A DNA stretch of 64,000 nucleotides. Source: Winogradskya humida (GTDB lineage: Bacteria > Actinomycetota > Actinomycetes > Mycobacteriales > Micromonosporaceae). The DNA lies in the NCBI RefSeq assembly GCF_016862215.1, contig NZ_BOMN01000108.1, positions 62,001 through 126,000 of the forward strand, in the 5' to 3' direction. The first letter of the stretch is position 1; the number at the start of each line of letters is the position of its first letter. Shown piece after piece: positions 42,027 through 50,582 of the stretch. The notes under the pieces are model-generated. The model did not search any database. It was not told where the DNA came from and saw only the letters and a program-made list of their open reading frames with translations. The translations under genes were made by a program, and so were the position numbers.

Positions 42027-43940
42027 TTACTTCTTGGCCGCCTTGGGGTCCGGGGAGTCCGAGGTCGACAGTGCGGCGATGAAGGCTTCCTGGGGAACCT
42101 CGACGCGGCCCACCATCTTCATGCGCTTCTTGCCTTCCTTCTGCTTCTCCAGCAGTTTGCGCTTGCGGCTGATGTCGCCGCCGTAGCACTTGGCGAGGAC
42201 GTCCTTGCGGATGGCGCGGATTGTTTCGCGGGCGATGATGCGGCTGCCGATCGCGGCCTGGATGGGGACCTCGTACTGCTGGCGCGGGATGAGCTTCTGC
42301 AGCTTGCCGGCCATGGAGACGCCGTAGTTGTAGGCCTTGTCCTTGTGGACGATGGCGCTGAAGGCGTCGACCGGTTCGCCGTGGAGGAGGATGTCGACCT
42401 TGACGAGGTCGGCGGCCTGTTCGCCGGAGGGTTCGTAGTCGAGGGAGGCGTAGCCCTTGGTCTTGCTCTTCAGCTGGTCGAAGAAGTCGTAGATGATCTC
42501 GCCGAGCGGGAGCGTGTAGCGCAGTTCGACCCGCTCCGACGAGAGGTACTCCATGCCGAGCATGGTGCCGCGGCGGCCTTGGCACAGCTCCATGACGGCG
42601 CCGACGAATTCGTTGGGGACCAGCACGGTTGCTCGTACGGTGGGTTCCCGGATCTCGGCGATCTTGCCTTCGGGGAATTCGCTGGGGTTGGTGACCGTGG
42701 ACTCTTTCATGTCCTCGGTGATCACCTGGTAGATCACGTTGGGCGCGGTGGAGATCAGGTCGAGGTTGAACTCGCGTTCGAGGCGCTCGGAGATGATCTC
42801 CAGGTGGAGCAGGCCGAGGAAGCCGCAGCGGAAGCCGAAGCCGAGCGCCGTGGAGGTCTCGGGCTCGTAGACCAGGGCGGCGTCGTTGAGTTTGAGCTTG
42901 TCGAGCGCGTCACGCAGCGCCGGGTAGTCGGAGCCGTCGATCGGGTAGAGGCCGGAGTAGACCATCGGCCGCGGGTCCTTGTAGCCGCCGAGGGCTTCCT
43001 TGGCCGGCCGGTTGTGACCGGTGACGGTGTCGCCGACCCGGGACTGGCGCACGTCCTTCACGCCGGTGATCATGTAGCCGACCTCGCCGACGCCGAGCGC
43101 GCCGGCCTTCTCCATCTCGGGCGAGACGACACCGATCTCGAGCAGCTCGTGCACGGCCCCGGTGGACATCATCTTGATCTTGTCGCGGGCCTCGATCCGG
43201 CCGTCGATCACCCGGACGTACGTGACGACGCCGCGATAGACGTCGTACACGGAGTCGAAGATCATCGCGCGGGCCGGGGCATCGGCGTCGCCGACCGGCG
43301 CCACGAACTCCCGGACGATCTCGTCGAGCAGGTGCTCGACGCCCTCGCCGGTCTTGCCGGAGACCTTGAGCACGTCGCTCGGCTCGCACCCGATGAGCTT
43401 GGCGAGCTCCTCGGCGTACTTCTCGGGCTGCGCGGCCGGCAGGTCGATCTTGTTGAGCACCGGGATGATCCGCAGGTCGTTCTCCATGGCCAGGTACAGG
43501 TTGGCCAGGGTCTGCGCCTCGATGCCCTGCGCGGCGTCGACGAGCAGGACCGCGCCCTCGCAGGCGGCGAGACTGCGCGACACCTCGTAGGTGAAGTCGA
43601 CGTGACCGGGGGTGTCGATCATGTTGAGCACGGCGGTCTCGCCCTGCTTGTCGCCGTTGCGGATCACCCAGGGCATCCGCACGGCCTGGCTCTTGATCGT
43701 GATCCCGCGCTCGCGCTCGATGTCCATACGGTCGAGGTACTGCGCGCGCATCTGCCGCGGATCGACCACGCCGGTGATCTGCAACATCCGGTCGGCCAGG
43801 GTCGACTTGCCGTGGTCGATGTGGGCAATGATGCAGAAGTTCCGGATGCGACGCGGATCGGTCGCTCCGATGATGTTCACGCCGGGGTCGAGCGGTCCAG
43901 GCACGTTCGTCCGTTCTGAAGCAGTGGTCAGGTCCGACAT
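42027..43940 (-). CDS. lepA: elongation factor 4 (LepA)
   Basis: A 637-residue translational GTPase. GTPase motifs: G1 AHIDHGKSTL (about 39), G2 RERGITIKSQ, G3 DTPGHVDF, G4 NKIDLP. The LepA-specific C-terminal domain is present (YGGDISRKRKLLEKQKEGKKRMKMVGRVEVPQEAF). LepA acts on the ribosome, with roles in back-translocation or 30S biogenesis reported. Length is normal plus a short N-terminal extension. The ATG at 43940 has no clear ribosome site. The gene stands next to rpsT/holA in the usual actinobacterial neighbourhood. Confidence 0.97.
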   Translation of the reverse strand: MSDLTTASERTNVPGPLDPGVNIIGATDPRRIRNFCIIAHIDHGKSTLADRMLQITGVVDPRQMRAQYLDRMDIERERGITIKSQAVRMPWVIRNGDKQGETAVLNMIDTPGHVDFTYEVSRSLAACEGAVLLVDAAQGIEAQTLANLYLAMENDLRIIPVLNKIDLPAAQPEKYAEELAKLIGCEPSDVLKVSGKTGEGVEHLLDEIVREFVAPVGDADAPARAMIFDSVYDVYRGVVTYVRVIDGRIEARDKIKMMSTGAVHELLEIGVVSPEMEKAGALGVGEVGYMITGVKDVRQSRVGDTVTGHNRPAKEALGGYKDPRPMVYSGLYPIDGSDYPALRDALDKLKLNDAALVYEPETSTALGFGFRCGFLGLLHLEIISERLEREFNLDLISTAPNVIYQVITEDMKESTVTNPSEFPEGKIAEIREPTVRATVLVPNEFVGAVMELCQGRRGTMLGMEYLSSERVELRYTLPLGEIIYDFFDQLKSKTKGYASLDYEPSGEQAADLVKVDILLHGEPVDAFSAIVHKDKAYNYGVSMAGKLQKLIPRQQYEVPIQAAIGSRIIARETIRAIRKDVLAKCYGGDISRKRKLLEKQKEGKKRMKMVGRVEVPQEAFIAALSTSDSPDPKAAKK

Positions 43941-44034
43941 TCAAGGGGCCGGTCAAGGGAGACCGCCCACTCCATGGTCCCACGCCGCGCAGCCCCGGCC
44001 CGATGAGACCCGATCAGCGACCCCGGCCCACCGC

Positions 44035-44742
44035 TCACACCTTCGTCAAAGCCCGGTGCGGCCGGGCCGGAACCTCGGCAACAAAGACATCTCCGGGCCT
44101 GATCTCCCCACCTCGGAGCACAACCGCCATGACACCCGCCTTCCGCACGACCCCGCCCTGCTCATCGCGCCCGAGAACCTCCTTGAGCAGCCCCGGCCGG
44201 AACCGGTTGATCTGCGCACACGGGTTACGGAGCCCGGTGATGACCACCGCGGGCCGAGTGTCCCCATCACCCCGCTCGAACTCGGCAGCGATCGCCTCCC
44301 CCACCACCGCCACGGTGCCGGCGATATCGTCATCCAGCACCGCACGCCGGGCCGCAGCAAGAACGTCCAGGGCACTGCCGGGCTCCACGGCCTGGCGCAC
44401 GGGGGCATTCAAGCCGAACCGCAGCACCGTCCCGCACGGCAACCCGAGCAGGTCGAGCCCCACGGTCGTCACGTTTTCTCCGAGCCCGCCGTCCGGCACC
44501 TCATACCCCTTGGCGCCGACCTCGCCGAACAACTCGGACTGGATGAGGTGCACTTGCCGGAGATTGGGCTGCGAAGGATCAGCGGCGACCCGCGACCGGT
44601 GCCGGACAGTCACCCCCGCATGGATGTCACCCTCCACTCCCAAACCCGGCACCAGCACGATCCGACCCCGGTTCGGTTTGCTGAACGAATACACGTCGTT
44701 GCAGCTCACGGCCGCGACACCACCCTGCAGCACAGCACTCAT
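44035..44742 (-). CDS. MOSC-domain protein
   Basis: 235 residues from the ATG at 44742, with GGAGG 9 bp upstream; the open frame runs on to 45066 but the extra part is arginine-rich shadow sequence. MOSC features are GVEGDIHAG, RQVHLIQSELFGEV, LGENVTTVGLDLLGLPCGTVLRFG and a conserved Cys in RNPCAQINRFRPGLL. MOSC domains are linked to molybdenum-cofactor sulfur transfer and related sulfur-carrier chemistry. No substrate can be read from the sequence. Confidence 0.88.
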   Translation of the reverse strand: MSAVLQGGVAAVSCNDVYSFSKPNRGRIVLVPGLGVEGDIHAGVTVRHRSRVAADPSQPNLRQVHLIQSELFGEVGAKGYEVPDGGLGENVTTVGLDLLGLPCGTVLRFGLNAPVRQAVEPGSALDVLAAARRAVLDDDIAGTVAVVGEAIAAEFERGDGDTRPAVVITGLRNPCAQINRFRPGLLKEVLGRDEQGGVVRKAGVMAVVLRGGEIRPGDVFVAEVPARPHRALTKV

Positions 44743-44800
44743 AGCCCGATCCTCCCGAGGCCCCGGCCCGGTGGCAACGGAGATACCGGCCACGGGGATG

Positions 44801-45334
44801 TCAGTCCGGCGGCTCCAGAAAGAGGGAGGAGAGCCTCGGCAACCGCTTCTGCATCTCTTCCTCGTCATCGAAGTCCCAGAGCATCGCGGCATCGGGCCGC
44901 CCCGGCGGCGCGTCGCTCGGCGGCATCTCCTCGTCGGTGGCCTGCCGATATGCCTCTCCCGCGATGCCGAGCACCTCCTCGGCCTCGAACACCGCGCCCG
45001 TCGTGGCGGCGGCGCGGACCGAGGGAAGATCGGCCAGGGAGTCGGGCTCGCGGACCGCACGGGCAAGGACCTCGCGGCCGTTGGCGACGAGCCAGCCGCG
45101 GAAGTGGTCGAATCCGTCGTCGGAACAGCCGCCGTTGATCAGGTAGGCGGCGGCCCAGAGGTCCTCCTTGCCGGAGGCGCCCATGACTTTGTCGAGATGG
45201 CGGCCCCAGGCCACGATCTCGTCGGGTTCGCGGGTGGCAAGCTCCGCGATGGCGCGGCTGGCCACCTCACCGGGCGAACCCGGCCGGTCGGCAGTCGCCC
45301 GGTCGATGACCGCCCAGAAGTCGTCCGTTCTCAT
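44801..45334 (-). CDS. DUF4240-family protein
   Basis: 177 residues from the ATG at 45334. The opening MRTDDFWAVIDRA and the later AYLINGGCSDDGFDHFRGWLVANGREVLARAV are hallmarks of DUF4240, a widespread actinobacterial family of unknown function. It is soluble, acidic and lacks membrane segments. The acidic tail FDDEEEMQKRLPRLSSLF is also common in the family. It overlaps nothing and lies about 60 bp from the divergently read phosphotransferase gene. Confidence 0.85.
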   Translation of the reverse strand: MRTDDFWAVIDRATADRPGSPGEVASRAIAELATREPDEIVAWGRHLDKVMGASGKEDLWAAAYLINGGCSDDGFDHFRGWLVANGREVLARAVREPDSLADLPSVRAAATTGAVFEAEEVLGIAGEAYRQATDEEMPPSDAPPGRPDAAMLWDFDDEEEMQKRLPRLSSLFLEPPD

Positions 45335-45393
45335 GCGCACAGCCTGCCAGCCGGGTACGACAAAATCGGGGATCCCGAGAGCAGGATGGACGC

Positions 45394-46350
45394 ATGCGTC
45401 CCGTGTCACTTCCCGAGATCGCGTACGGCGCTACGAGCGTACGGCCGCATTGGTCTGATCTGCCCTTGCCTCTGCGGGCCGCGATCGATGATCGGCTCGG
45501 GTCTCCCGTCGCTGCCGCAACCACCGCAGGCGGGGGTTTCACCAGGGCTTTCGCCAGCGTCGTCGAGACCGCAAACGGCGAGCGGGCCTTCCTGAAGGCA
45601 GCCCCACTTCACGATCCAAATTCCGACGCGTACGCCCGTGAGGCGACCGTCACATCCGCACTGCCGATCGAGGTACGCGCCCCACGCCCCCGCTGGACGC
45701 TCGTGACCGAGGGCTACTTCGTCCTCTGCCTGGACGCGATCGACGGCCGGATCCCCTCCCTGCCCTGGAAGCCGGAGGACCTCCGAGCAACCCTCAACGC
45801 CTGGCACCGGTCCGCCGCGACACTGCAAAATCCACCGCGAGACCTGCGACTTCCCCCTCTGGATCATCTCGTACGCACGGAGCTCTCCCACTGGTCCGAG
45901 ATCTTCGCGAGGCGGGCACCACTCCCACCGTCACCGCCCTGGGTCCCGGCCCGGCTCGAAACCCTCGCAGCACTCGAACAACGCCTCCCCGACCTGGTCA
46001 AGGGCCCGGGAATGCTCCACGGCGACCTGCGAATAGACAACACCCTCATCGACGCGTACGGCGAGGCGTGGCTGTGCGACTGGACCTGGCCGGCCACGGG
46101 TCAGCCATGGTTCGACACCGTGACACTGCTCATCACGGCGTACGCCAGCGGCCTCGACACGGATCGCCTCCTGGAACCGTGGGACGCACCGCCGGAAGGG
46201 ATCGACGGCGCCCTCGCCGCGATGGGCGGATACTGGCTGACCCGTGCGGCAAGCGGCCCGAGCAGCGCCTCACCGCACAGCCGGCAGCACCAGCGGTTCA
46301 GCGGCCGACAGGCCTTGGCATGGCTCGCCGAACGCCGAGGGTGGTCCTGA
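45394..46350 (+). CDS. aminoglycoside phosphotransferase-like kinase (APH family)
   Basis: 318 residues with the kinase-like APH fold. The N-lobe contains GGGFTRAFASVV and AFLKAAP (ATP-binding Lys). The catalytic loop is MLHGDLRIDNTLI and the metal-binding motif is WLCDWTWPATGQPWFD. Substrates in this family range from antibiotics to sugars and choline, and resistance cannot be claimed. A start at 45394 (ATG) fits. No partner gene is evident. Confidence 0.87.
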   Translation: MRPVSLPEIAYGATSVRPHWSDLPLPLRAAIDDRLGSPVAAATTAGGGFTRAFASVVETANGERAFLKAAPLHDPNSDAYAREATVTSALPIEVRAPRPRWTLVTEGYFVLCLDAIDGRIPSLPWKPEDLRATLNAWHRSAATLQNPPRDLRLPPLDHLVRTELSHWSEIFARRAPLPPSPPWVPARLETLAALEQRLPDLVKGPGMLHGDLRIDNTLIDAYGEAWLCDWTWPATGQPWFDTVTLLITAYASGLDTDRLLEPWDAPPEGIDGALAAMGGYWLTRAASGPSSASPHSRQHQRFSGRQALAWLAERRGWS

Positions 46351-46383
46351 GCTGCCGTTTCTCGCGGGGTGCAGCCGCTCGAT

Positions 46384-46413
46384 TTGGGTGGCGTCAGAGG
46401 GGCCTGATACATT
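46384..46413 (+). promoter_or_regulatory. candidate rpsT promoter
   Basis: TTGGGT (46384-46389), 18 bp, then TACATT (46408-46413) resemble an actinobacterial sigma-A -35/-10 pair. This would give a leader of about 150 nt before rpsT. Confidence 0.35.
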
Positions 46414-46459
46414 GGTACGTCGCGTGTGGTGACGCGTTCATGCGTGCTGCCACTCGTCC

Positions 46460-46512
46460 AGTTACTCAGTAAGACCGAGTTACTCAGCACTTCTGCAAGA
46501 TCAGTTATTCAG
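46460..46512 (+). repeat. three AGTTAYTCAG direct repeats in the rpsT leader
   Basis: Copies are at 46460-46469, 46478-46487 and 46503-46512 (the third has T for C). The first overlaps the palindrome TTACTCAGTAA (46462-46472). They are A+T-rich against a high-GC background. Confidence 0.6.
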
Positions 46513-46525
46513 CAGTAGCCAGTAC

Positions 46526-46542
46526 ATGATTCTTCGAATCAT
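46526..46542 (+). promoter_or_regulatory. 7-bp stem hairpin before rpsT
   Basis: ATGATTC, TTC loop, GAATCAT: a perfect 7-bp stem ending 27 bp before the rpsT GTG. It may be a leader structure controlling S20 synthesis. Confidence 0.4.
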
Positions 46543-46569
46543 CCGAACTAGTCAGGACAAGGCTGTCGC

Positions 46570-46836
46570 GTGGCGAACATCAAGTCCCAGATCAAGCGCA
46601 ACCGCCAGAACGAGAAGGCCCGGCTGCGCAACAAGTCGGTCAAGTCGTCTCTGAAGACCGTGATCCGCAAGCTGCACGAGGCGGGCGACGCGGGCAACAC
46701 CGAGTCGGCCACCGCGCTCCTGCGTGACGCCTCGCGCCAGCTCGACAAGGCCGTCAGCAAGGGTGTCATCCACAAGAACCAGGCGGCCAACCGCAAGTCG
46801 GCCATCGCCAAGAAGATCGCCGCCCTGTCGGCCTGA
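46570..46836 (+). CDS. rpsT: 30S ribosomal protein S20
   Basis: 88 residues, highly basic, from a GTG. The sequence MANIKSQIKRNRQNEKARLRNKSVKSSLKT and the ending VIHKNQAANRKSAIAKKIAAL are diagnostic of S20, which binds 16S rRNA during early assembly. It is transcribed alone, from a leader with repeats and a hairpin, toward the strong hairpin at 46964-47004. Confidence 0.98.
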   Translation: MANIKSQIKRNRQNEKARLRNKSVKSSLKTVIRKLHEAGDAGNTESATALLRDASRQLDKAVSKGVIHKNQAANRKSAIAKKIAALSA

Positions 46837-46963
46837 TCATCGCAGGGCTCGCTCGCGGCGCCGACGCGCCCAAGCGTCCCGAGCCGCCGCGAGGAGCCGT
46901 CTGAGCAAGGCGGCCGCACTCGTGCGTCTCTGCGTGCTGATCACTCGGCAGCAGGATCAACGC

Positions 46964-47004
46964 ACTCCAGGCATCGCCGGACCCAGGTCCAGCGATGCCT
47001 GAGT
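46964..47004 (+). terminator. long hairpin terminator after rpsT
   Basis: CAGGCATCGC (46968-46977) pairs with GCGATGCCTG (46992-47001). Flanking ACTC/AGT pairs with one bulge extend the stem, and an inner GGACC/GGTCC stem sits in the loop. TCGTTTC follows. It is about 130 bp beyond rpsT; the remaining spacer to 47443 shows no convincing gene. Confidence 0.7.
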
Positions 47005-47443
47005 CGTTTCACCCCCGCGCCCACTCCACCGGGCTGACCGATCAGGCGCGCCGCATTCCACTGCCGGGCAGGGCCCCGGCCATCCCGCGCCCACGCCCCG
47101 CCCGTTTTGCATCTCCCGGTTACTGCTGGCACGGACGCCCTGGGCCTCCCCGGTCACCATGATCGCGCTTTGTGACGGTTCGGAAGATCGAAGCCGGACG
47201 TTGCGGCGGGAGCGACACGCCCGGATTAGGCCGTCCATGCGATTCGACCCCGGACGATCGGTCGTGATGTGCGTCGGATCACTCCGTGTTCTCAAATCAG
47301 ACATCCAGCCTGATCGAGCGGTTTTGCCACCGAGCCGACATACCAGTCGGCCGATATGTCTGCTTTCGCATTCCATGATCAGAGAGCTGCGCGTAGGAGT
47401 GAGCCTTCGGGAAGTGTCGGACCCACGTGCAAAGATTTTGACC

Positions 47444-48418
47444 GTGAACAGCGCCCCGCCCGCCCCGTTGGTCCTCGTCCAAGGTGACGAGGAATTGCTC
47501 GCCGCCCGGGCCGTCACCACGACGGTCGACGCCGCGCGTGCGGCCGACCCCGGGGCGGACGTGCGGGAGTATGAGGCCGGCCAGCTCTCCCCCGGCGAGG
47601 TCGCCGAGATGCTGAGCCCCTCGCTGTTCGGGGGGCAGCGGGTGCTCGTGATCCGCGCCGGGCAGGATGCGCGTAAGGATCTTGTTGCGGCGCTCCTGGC
47701 GTACGCGAAGAATCCCGATCCTGAAGTGACCTTGATCGTCACCCACCTGGGCGGGGCCAAGGGCAAGGCGTTCGCCGACGGCCTCAAGAGCGCCGGGGCG
47801 ACCGTGGTGCCCGCCGCGAAGCTGAAGGGTGAGCGGGAGCGCATCGCGTTCGTCCGCGACGAGTTCCGGCGCAACGGCGGCAGATGCGACGAGGCCACGG
47901 CGTCCGCGCTGCTCCAAGCTGTCGGCACCGATCTGCGTGAGATCGCCGCGGCCTGTTCCCAGCTGCTCGCCGACACCGACGGCAAGATGAGCGCCGAGGT
48001 GGTGGCGCGTTACTACAAGGGCCGCGCCGAGGTCAGCGGTTTCGCGGTGGCCGACGCGGCGATGATCGGTGACGTCCCCGCGGCCCTGGAGGCACTGCGC
48101 TGGGCCCTGCACGTCGGCGTCGACCCGGTGCCGATCGCCGACGCACTCGCCGACGGCGTGCGCACAGTCGCCCGGGTCGCCTCCGCCGGCCGCGGCAACC
48201 CCTACCAGATGGCCAGCTCACTGGGCATGCCGGCGTGGAAGATCCAGAAGGCACAGGAACGCAGCCGAGGCTGGAGCCCCGAAGGCCTCGTCGACGCCAT
48301 GCGCGCCGCAGCCGACTGCAACGCCGCGGTCAAGGGCGGCGCCGAGGACCGCGGCTACGCCCTGGAAGTCGCGGTCTTCGCCGTGGCCCGGGCCCGCCAC
48401 GCGGGAGGATCCCGATGA
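47444..48418 (+). CDS. holA: DNA polymerase III subunit delta
   Basis: About 324 residues from the GTG at 47444. N-terminal APLVLVQGDEELLAARAV, then GQRVLVIRAGQD, and C-terminal helical clamp-loader features (FAVADAAMIGDVPAALEALRWALHVGVDPVPIADALADGVRTVARV). Delta opens the sliding clamp within the clamp-loader complex. The open frame extends back to 47159, but the added 95 residues do not resemble HolA, and 324 residues is the usual length. The stop overlaps the start of the next gene (ATGA at 48415-48418), so the two are translationally coupled. Confidence 0.93.
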   Translation: MNSAPPAPLVLVQGDEELLAARAVTTTVDAARAADPGADVREYEAGQLSPGEVAEMLSPSLFGGQRVLVIRAGQDARKDLVAALLAYAKNPDPEVTLIVTHLGGAKGKAFADGLKSAGATVVPAAKLKGERERIAFVRDEFRRNGGRCDEATASALLQAVGTDLREIAAACSQLLADTDGKMSAEVVARYYKGRAEVSGFAVADAAMIGDVPAALEALRWALHVGVDPVPIADALADGVRTVARVASAGRGNPYQMASSLGMPAWKIQKAQERSRGWSPEGLVDAMRAAADCNAAVKGGAEDRGYALEVAVFAVARARHAGGSR

Positions 48419-50133
48419 CCCGTTCCCGCCGCGCAGGCCTCTCCCGCGAAGAAGTCAGCCAGCAACCCCTCTACGCCCGCCTCCTCGGCCTGCAATACCT
48501 GGCCCCCAGCGGCTTCCTCTGCTTCGTCTTCCTCGAAGGCGCGGTGGCCCTCGGCATCCTCCTGGCCCTCGCCGAGCTGGTCAGCTGGTGGGGCGTCCTG
48601 GTCCTGCCCCTCACGGTCGCCGCCATGGTCAAACTCAACGACATCGTGGCCGGCGCCCTCACCCCCCGCCCCACCGTCCCCACCTCGCCCGTCGCCGCGC
48701 TGACCTCCTCCCCCCACCGCTCCACCACCCCCGCAACCTCCCGCAACCCCCACGCCCGCGAGTCCCACCCCCACGAGCCTCACTCCCGCGAGCCCGAAAT
48801 CAGCGCCCCGGAATTCAGCGCCCCCGAATTCAGCGCCCCCGAATTCAGCACCCCCGGAGCCCGCAGCACCAACGCCGGCCCCGCCGGATTCCGCGACCCC
48901 ACCCCCCGTACCACCACCTACCCCTCCGCCGCCGTCACCTCGGTGATCGACCTGTCCGCAACCGCGGTGACCGACACGCCACCAGCGGAAGAAACAGTCC
49001 GCCTGTCCGCCACGGCCCTCTCCCGGATCACCACCCCACCCACCCAGGAAGACGGCCCCACCGTCCGCCTCCACCCCCGCTCAGACCAGCCCCCCACAAC
49101 CACCGAGCCAACCGCCAGCTACGGGTCAACCTCAAGCGGCGAGCCGGCCGCGGGCCATGGACCGAGCTCAGACGTCGAACTGCCCGCGAGCTTCGGGTCG
49201 AGCTCAGGCGTCGAGCGCCCTGCGGCGTACGGGTCGAGCTCAGGCGTCAAGCCACCTGCGGCGTACGGGTCGAGCTCAGGCGTCAAGCCACCTGCGGCGT
49301 ATGGGTCGAGCTCAGGCGTCGAGCTGGCTGCGGGCAACGGGTCGAGTTCGAGCACCGAACGCGCCCGGGAATACGGATCAGCGTCTGCCGCCGCCAACGC
49401 CGGCCAGAGGCAATCCGATGCGTCGACCGACGCCGAGGCAGCCCCTCCCCGAAGCTGGGGCTGGGGTTCACCCACCCGCGAAGCAGACCAGGACGCCCCC
49501 GCCCGAAGCTGGTCCAAGCAGGGCCGCTCAGCCCGCCGGGCGGCAAAACGAGGCTCCCCCACGACCAGATCCGCAGAACCCACCCAGCGCAAAGTCCCAC
49601 CCCTCGGCCCCGAACCAACCCTGACCACCCTCCCCCGCCAACTAACAAGCGGCCGCACAAGCCACTCCGACGACCAAGAACAATGGACACCCGGCCCCGC
49701 CTCCCCCTTGGGCCCCGGCTCCTCCATCGACGCCGGCGGCCCCATCGCCACCGGCTGGCCCAGCGCACCAAGCCCCTCCGACTCCTCCAAGCCCTCCGGG
49801 TCCTCCGGGTCCTCCAGTTCTTCTGGGTCTTCCGGGTCTTCCGGGTCATCCAGTTCTTCCGGGTCTTCTGGGTCATCCAGCGGGAGCAACGCAGACGGGA
49901 ACGCCGGCTCGCAGGCAGACCCCAAACCGAGCGAAGGCACCGACTCAAGTGGGCGTCGCGACTCCCCGGGCGCGGGCTCGGGCAAGTCCGGCCCTTCCGT
50001 CGCAGGTGGAGACTCGAGCACATGGAACGCAGAAGCCATAACGATCAACGGGACAACACCAGCCCGCCAGTGGGCCGACCAACTCGACGACCACCAACGA
50101 GCCCGCCAGTCAGCGGCCCGCCGCTACGAGTAG
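48415..50133 (+). CDS. membrane protein with long repetitive disordered tail
   Basis: 572 residues from the ATG that overlaps the holA stop. Residues about 25-85 hold two membrane helices (FLCFVFLEGAVALGILLALAEL, WWGVLVLPLTVAAMVKL). The other 480 residues are low-complexity: EFSAP repeated four times (15-bp units near 48806-48865), a 12-residue AAYGSSSGVKPP motif about five times (36-bp units near 49190-49330) and Ser/Gly runs near 49790-49880. I do not recognise a family for the tail. Coupling to holA suggests the short membrane part is an old conserved gene with an expanded tail. The function is unknown. Confidence 0.7.
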   Translation: MTRSRRAGLSREEVSQQPLYARLLGLQYLAPSGFLCFVFLEGAVALGILLALAELVSWWGVLVLPLTVAAMVKLNDIVAGALTPRPTVPTSPVAALTSSPHRSTTPATSRNPHARESHPHEPHSREPEISAPEFSAPEFSAPEFSTPGARSTNAGPAGFRDPTPRTTTYPSAAVTSVIDLSATAVTDTPPAEETVRLSATALSRITTPPTQEDGPTVRLHPRSDQPPTTTEPTASYGSTSSGEPAAGHGPSSDVELPASFGSSSGVERPAAYGSSSGVKPPAAYGSSSGVKPPAAYGSSSGVELAAGNGSSSSTERAREYGSASAAANAGQRQSDASTDAEAAPPRSWGWGSPTREADQDAPARSWSKQGRSARRAAKRGSPTTRSAEPTQRKVPPLGPEPTLTTLPRQLTSGRTSHSDDQEQWTPGPASPLGPGSSIDAGGPIATGWPSAPSPSDSSKPSGSSGSSSSSGSSGSSGSSSSSGSSGSSSGSNADGNAGSQADPKPSEGTDSSGRRDSPGAGSGKSGPSVAGGDSSTWNAEAITINGTTPARQWADQLDDHQRARQSAARRYE

Positions 50134-50190
50134 CCGGACCCACCCAGACCAGCTGATCACGCCGGCCCCGGCACGCGAATACTCCCCAAG

Positions 50191-50440
50191 CGCAGCTGAG
50201 CACATGCCGCCACGCGAACGCCCTCTCAGCGCAGCTGAGCAGGTGCCCACACGCAAATGCCCCCTCCGCGCAGCTGAGCACGTGCCGCCACGCGAATGCC
50301 CACTCAGCGCAGCTGAGCACATGCCGGCACGCAAATGCTCCCCAAAGCACGGCTGATCACTGGGGTCGGCACCCGAGCGCGTCTCTCAGCGCAGCTGCTC
50401 ATGTGCTGGCACGCAAGTGCTTCTCTAAGCGCAGCTGATC
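50191..50440. repeat. 39-bp tandem repeat array, about 7 copies
   Basis: The anchor CGCAGCTGAG recurs at 50191, 50230, 50269 and 50308, exactly 39 bp apart. Diverged copies follow at about 50348, 50390 and 50430. Each unit includes CAGCTG and ends CTCAG, so GCTGAG and CTCAGC of one unit could pair. The rest of the 50134-50582 gap shows no gene. Confidence 0.9.
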
Positions 50441-50582
50441 CCGGATGTCCCCGATCTCAGCCCGCGTGCACTTCCTGTTGCTCCGGGCTCGACGTCTTCA
50501 TGACCCGGGTCACTCACGCCAGACCGTCACATTCTTGGACGGCCGCTCGTCCCCCTCCCGTACCCATCGAGAGGAGCGGACG

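Noticed and set aside
45394..46350. Antibiotic-resistance claim for the APH-family gene
   Set aside because: The APH fold covers many substrates, and nothing in the sequence or context points to an aminoglycoside.
46526..46542. T-arm-like sequence suggesting a tRNA before rpsT
   Set aside because: Only an isolated stem-loop is present; the loop does not fit the T-loop consensus and no acceptor, D or anticodon arms can be drawn.
47159..47443. N-terminal extension of holA
   Set aside because: The extra 95 residues do not resemble the delta subunit, and the usual length is reached from the GTG at 47444.
50045..50350. Minus-strand open frame with a 13-residue repeat over the 39-bp array
   Set aside because: It has no ribosome site and overlaps the end of the 48415-50133 gene. 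Its regularity follows from the DNA repeat, so I treat it as non-coding.
50191..50440. Possible CRISPR array
   Set aside because: The repeats are directly head to tail with a 39-bp period and no unique spacers, and no cas genes are present.
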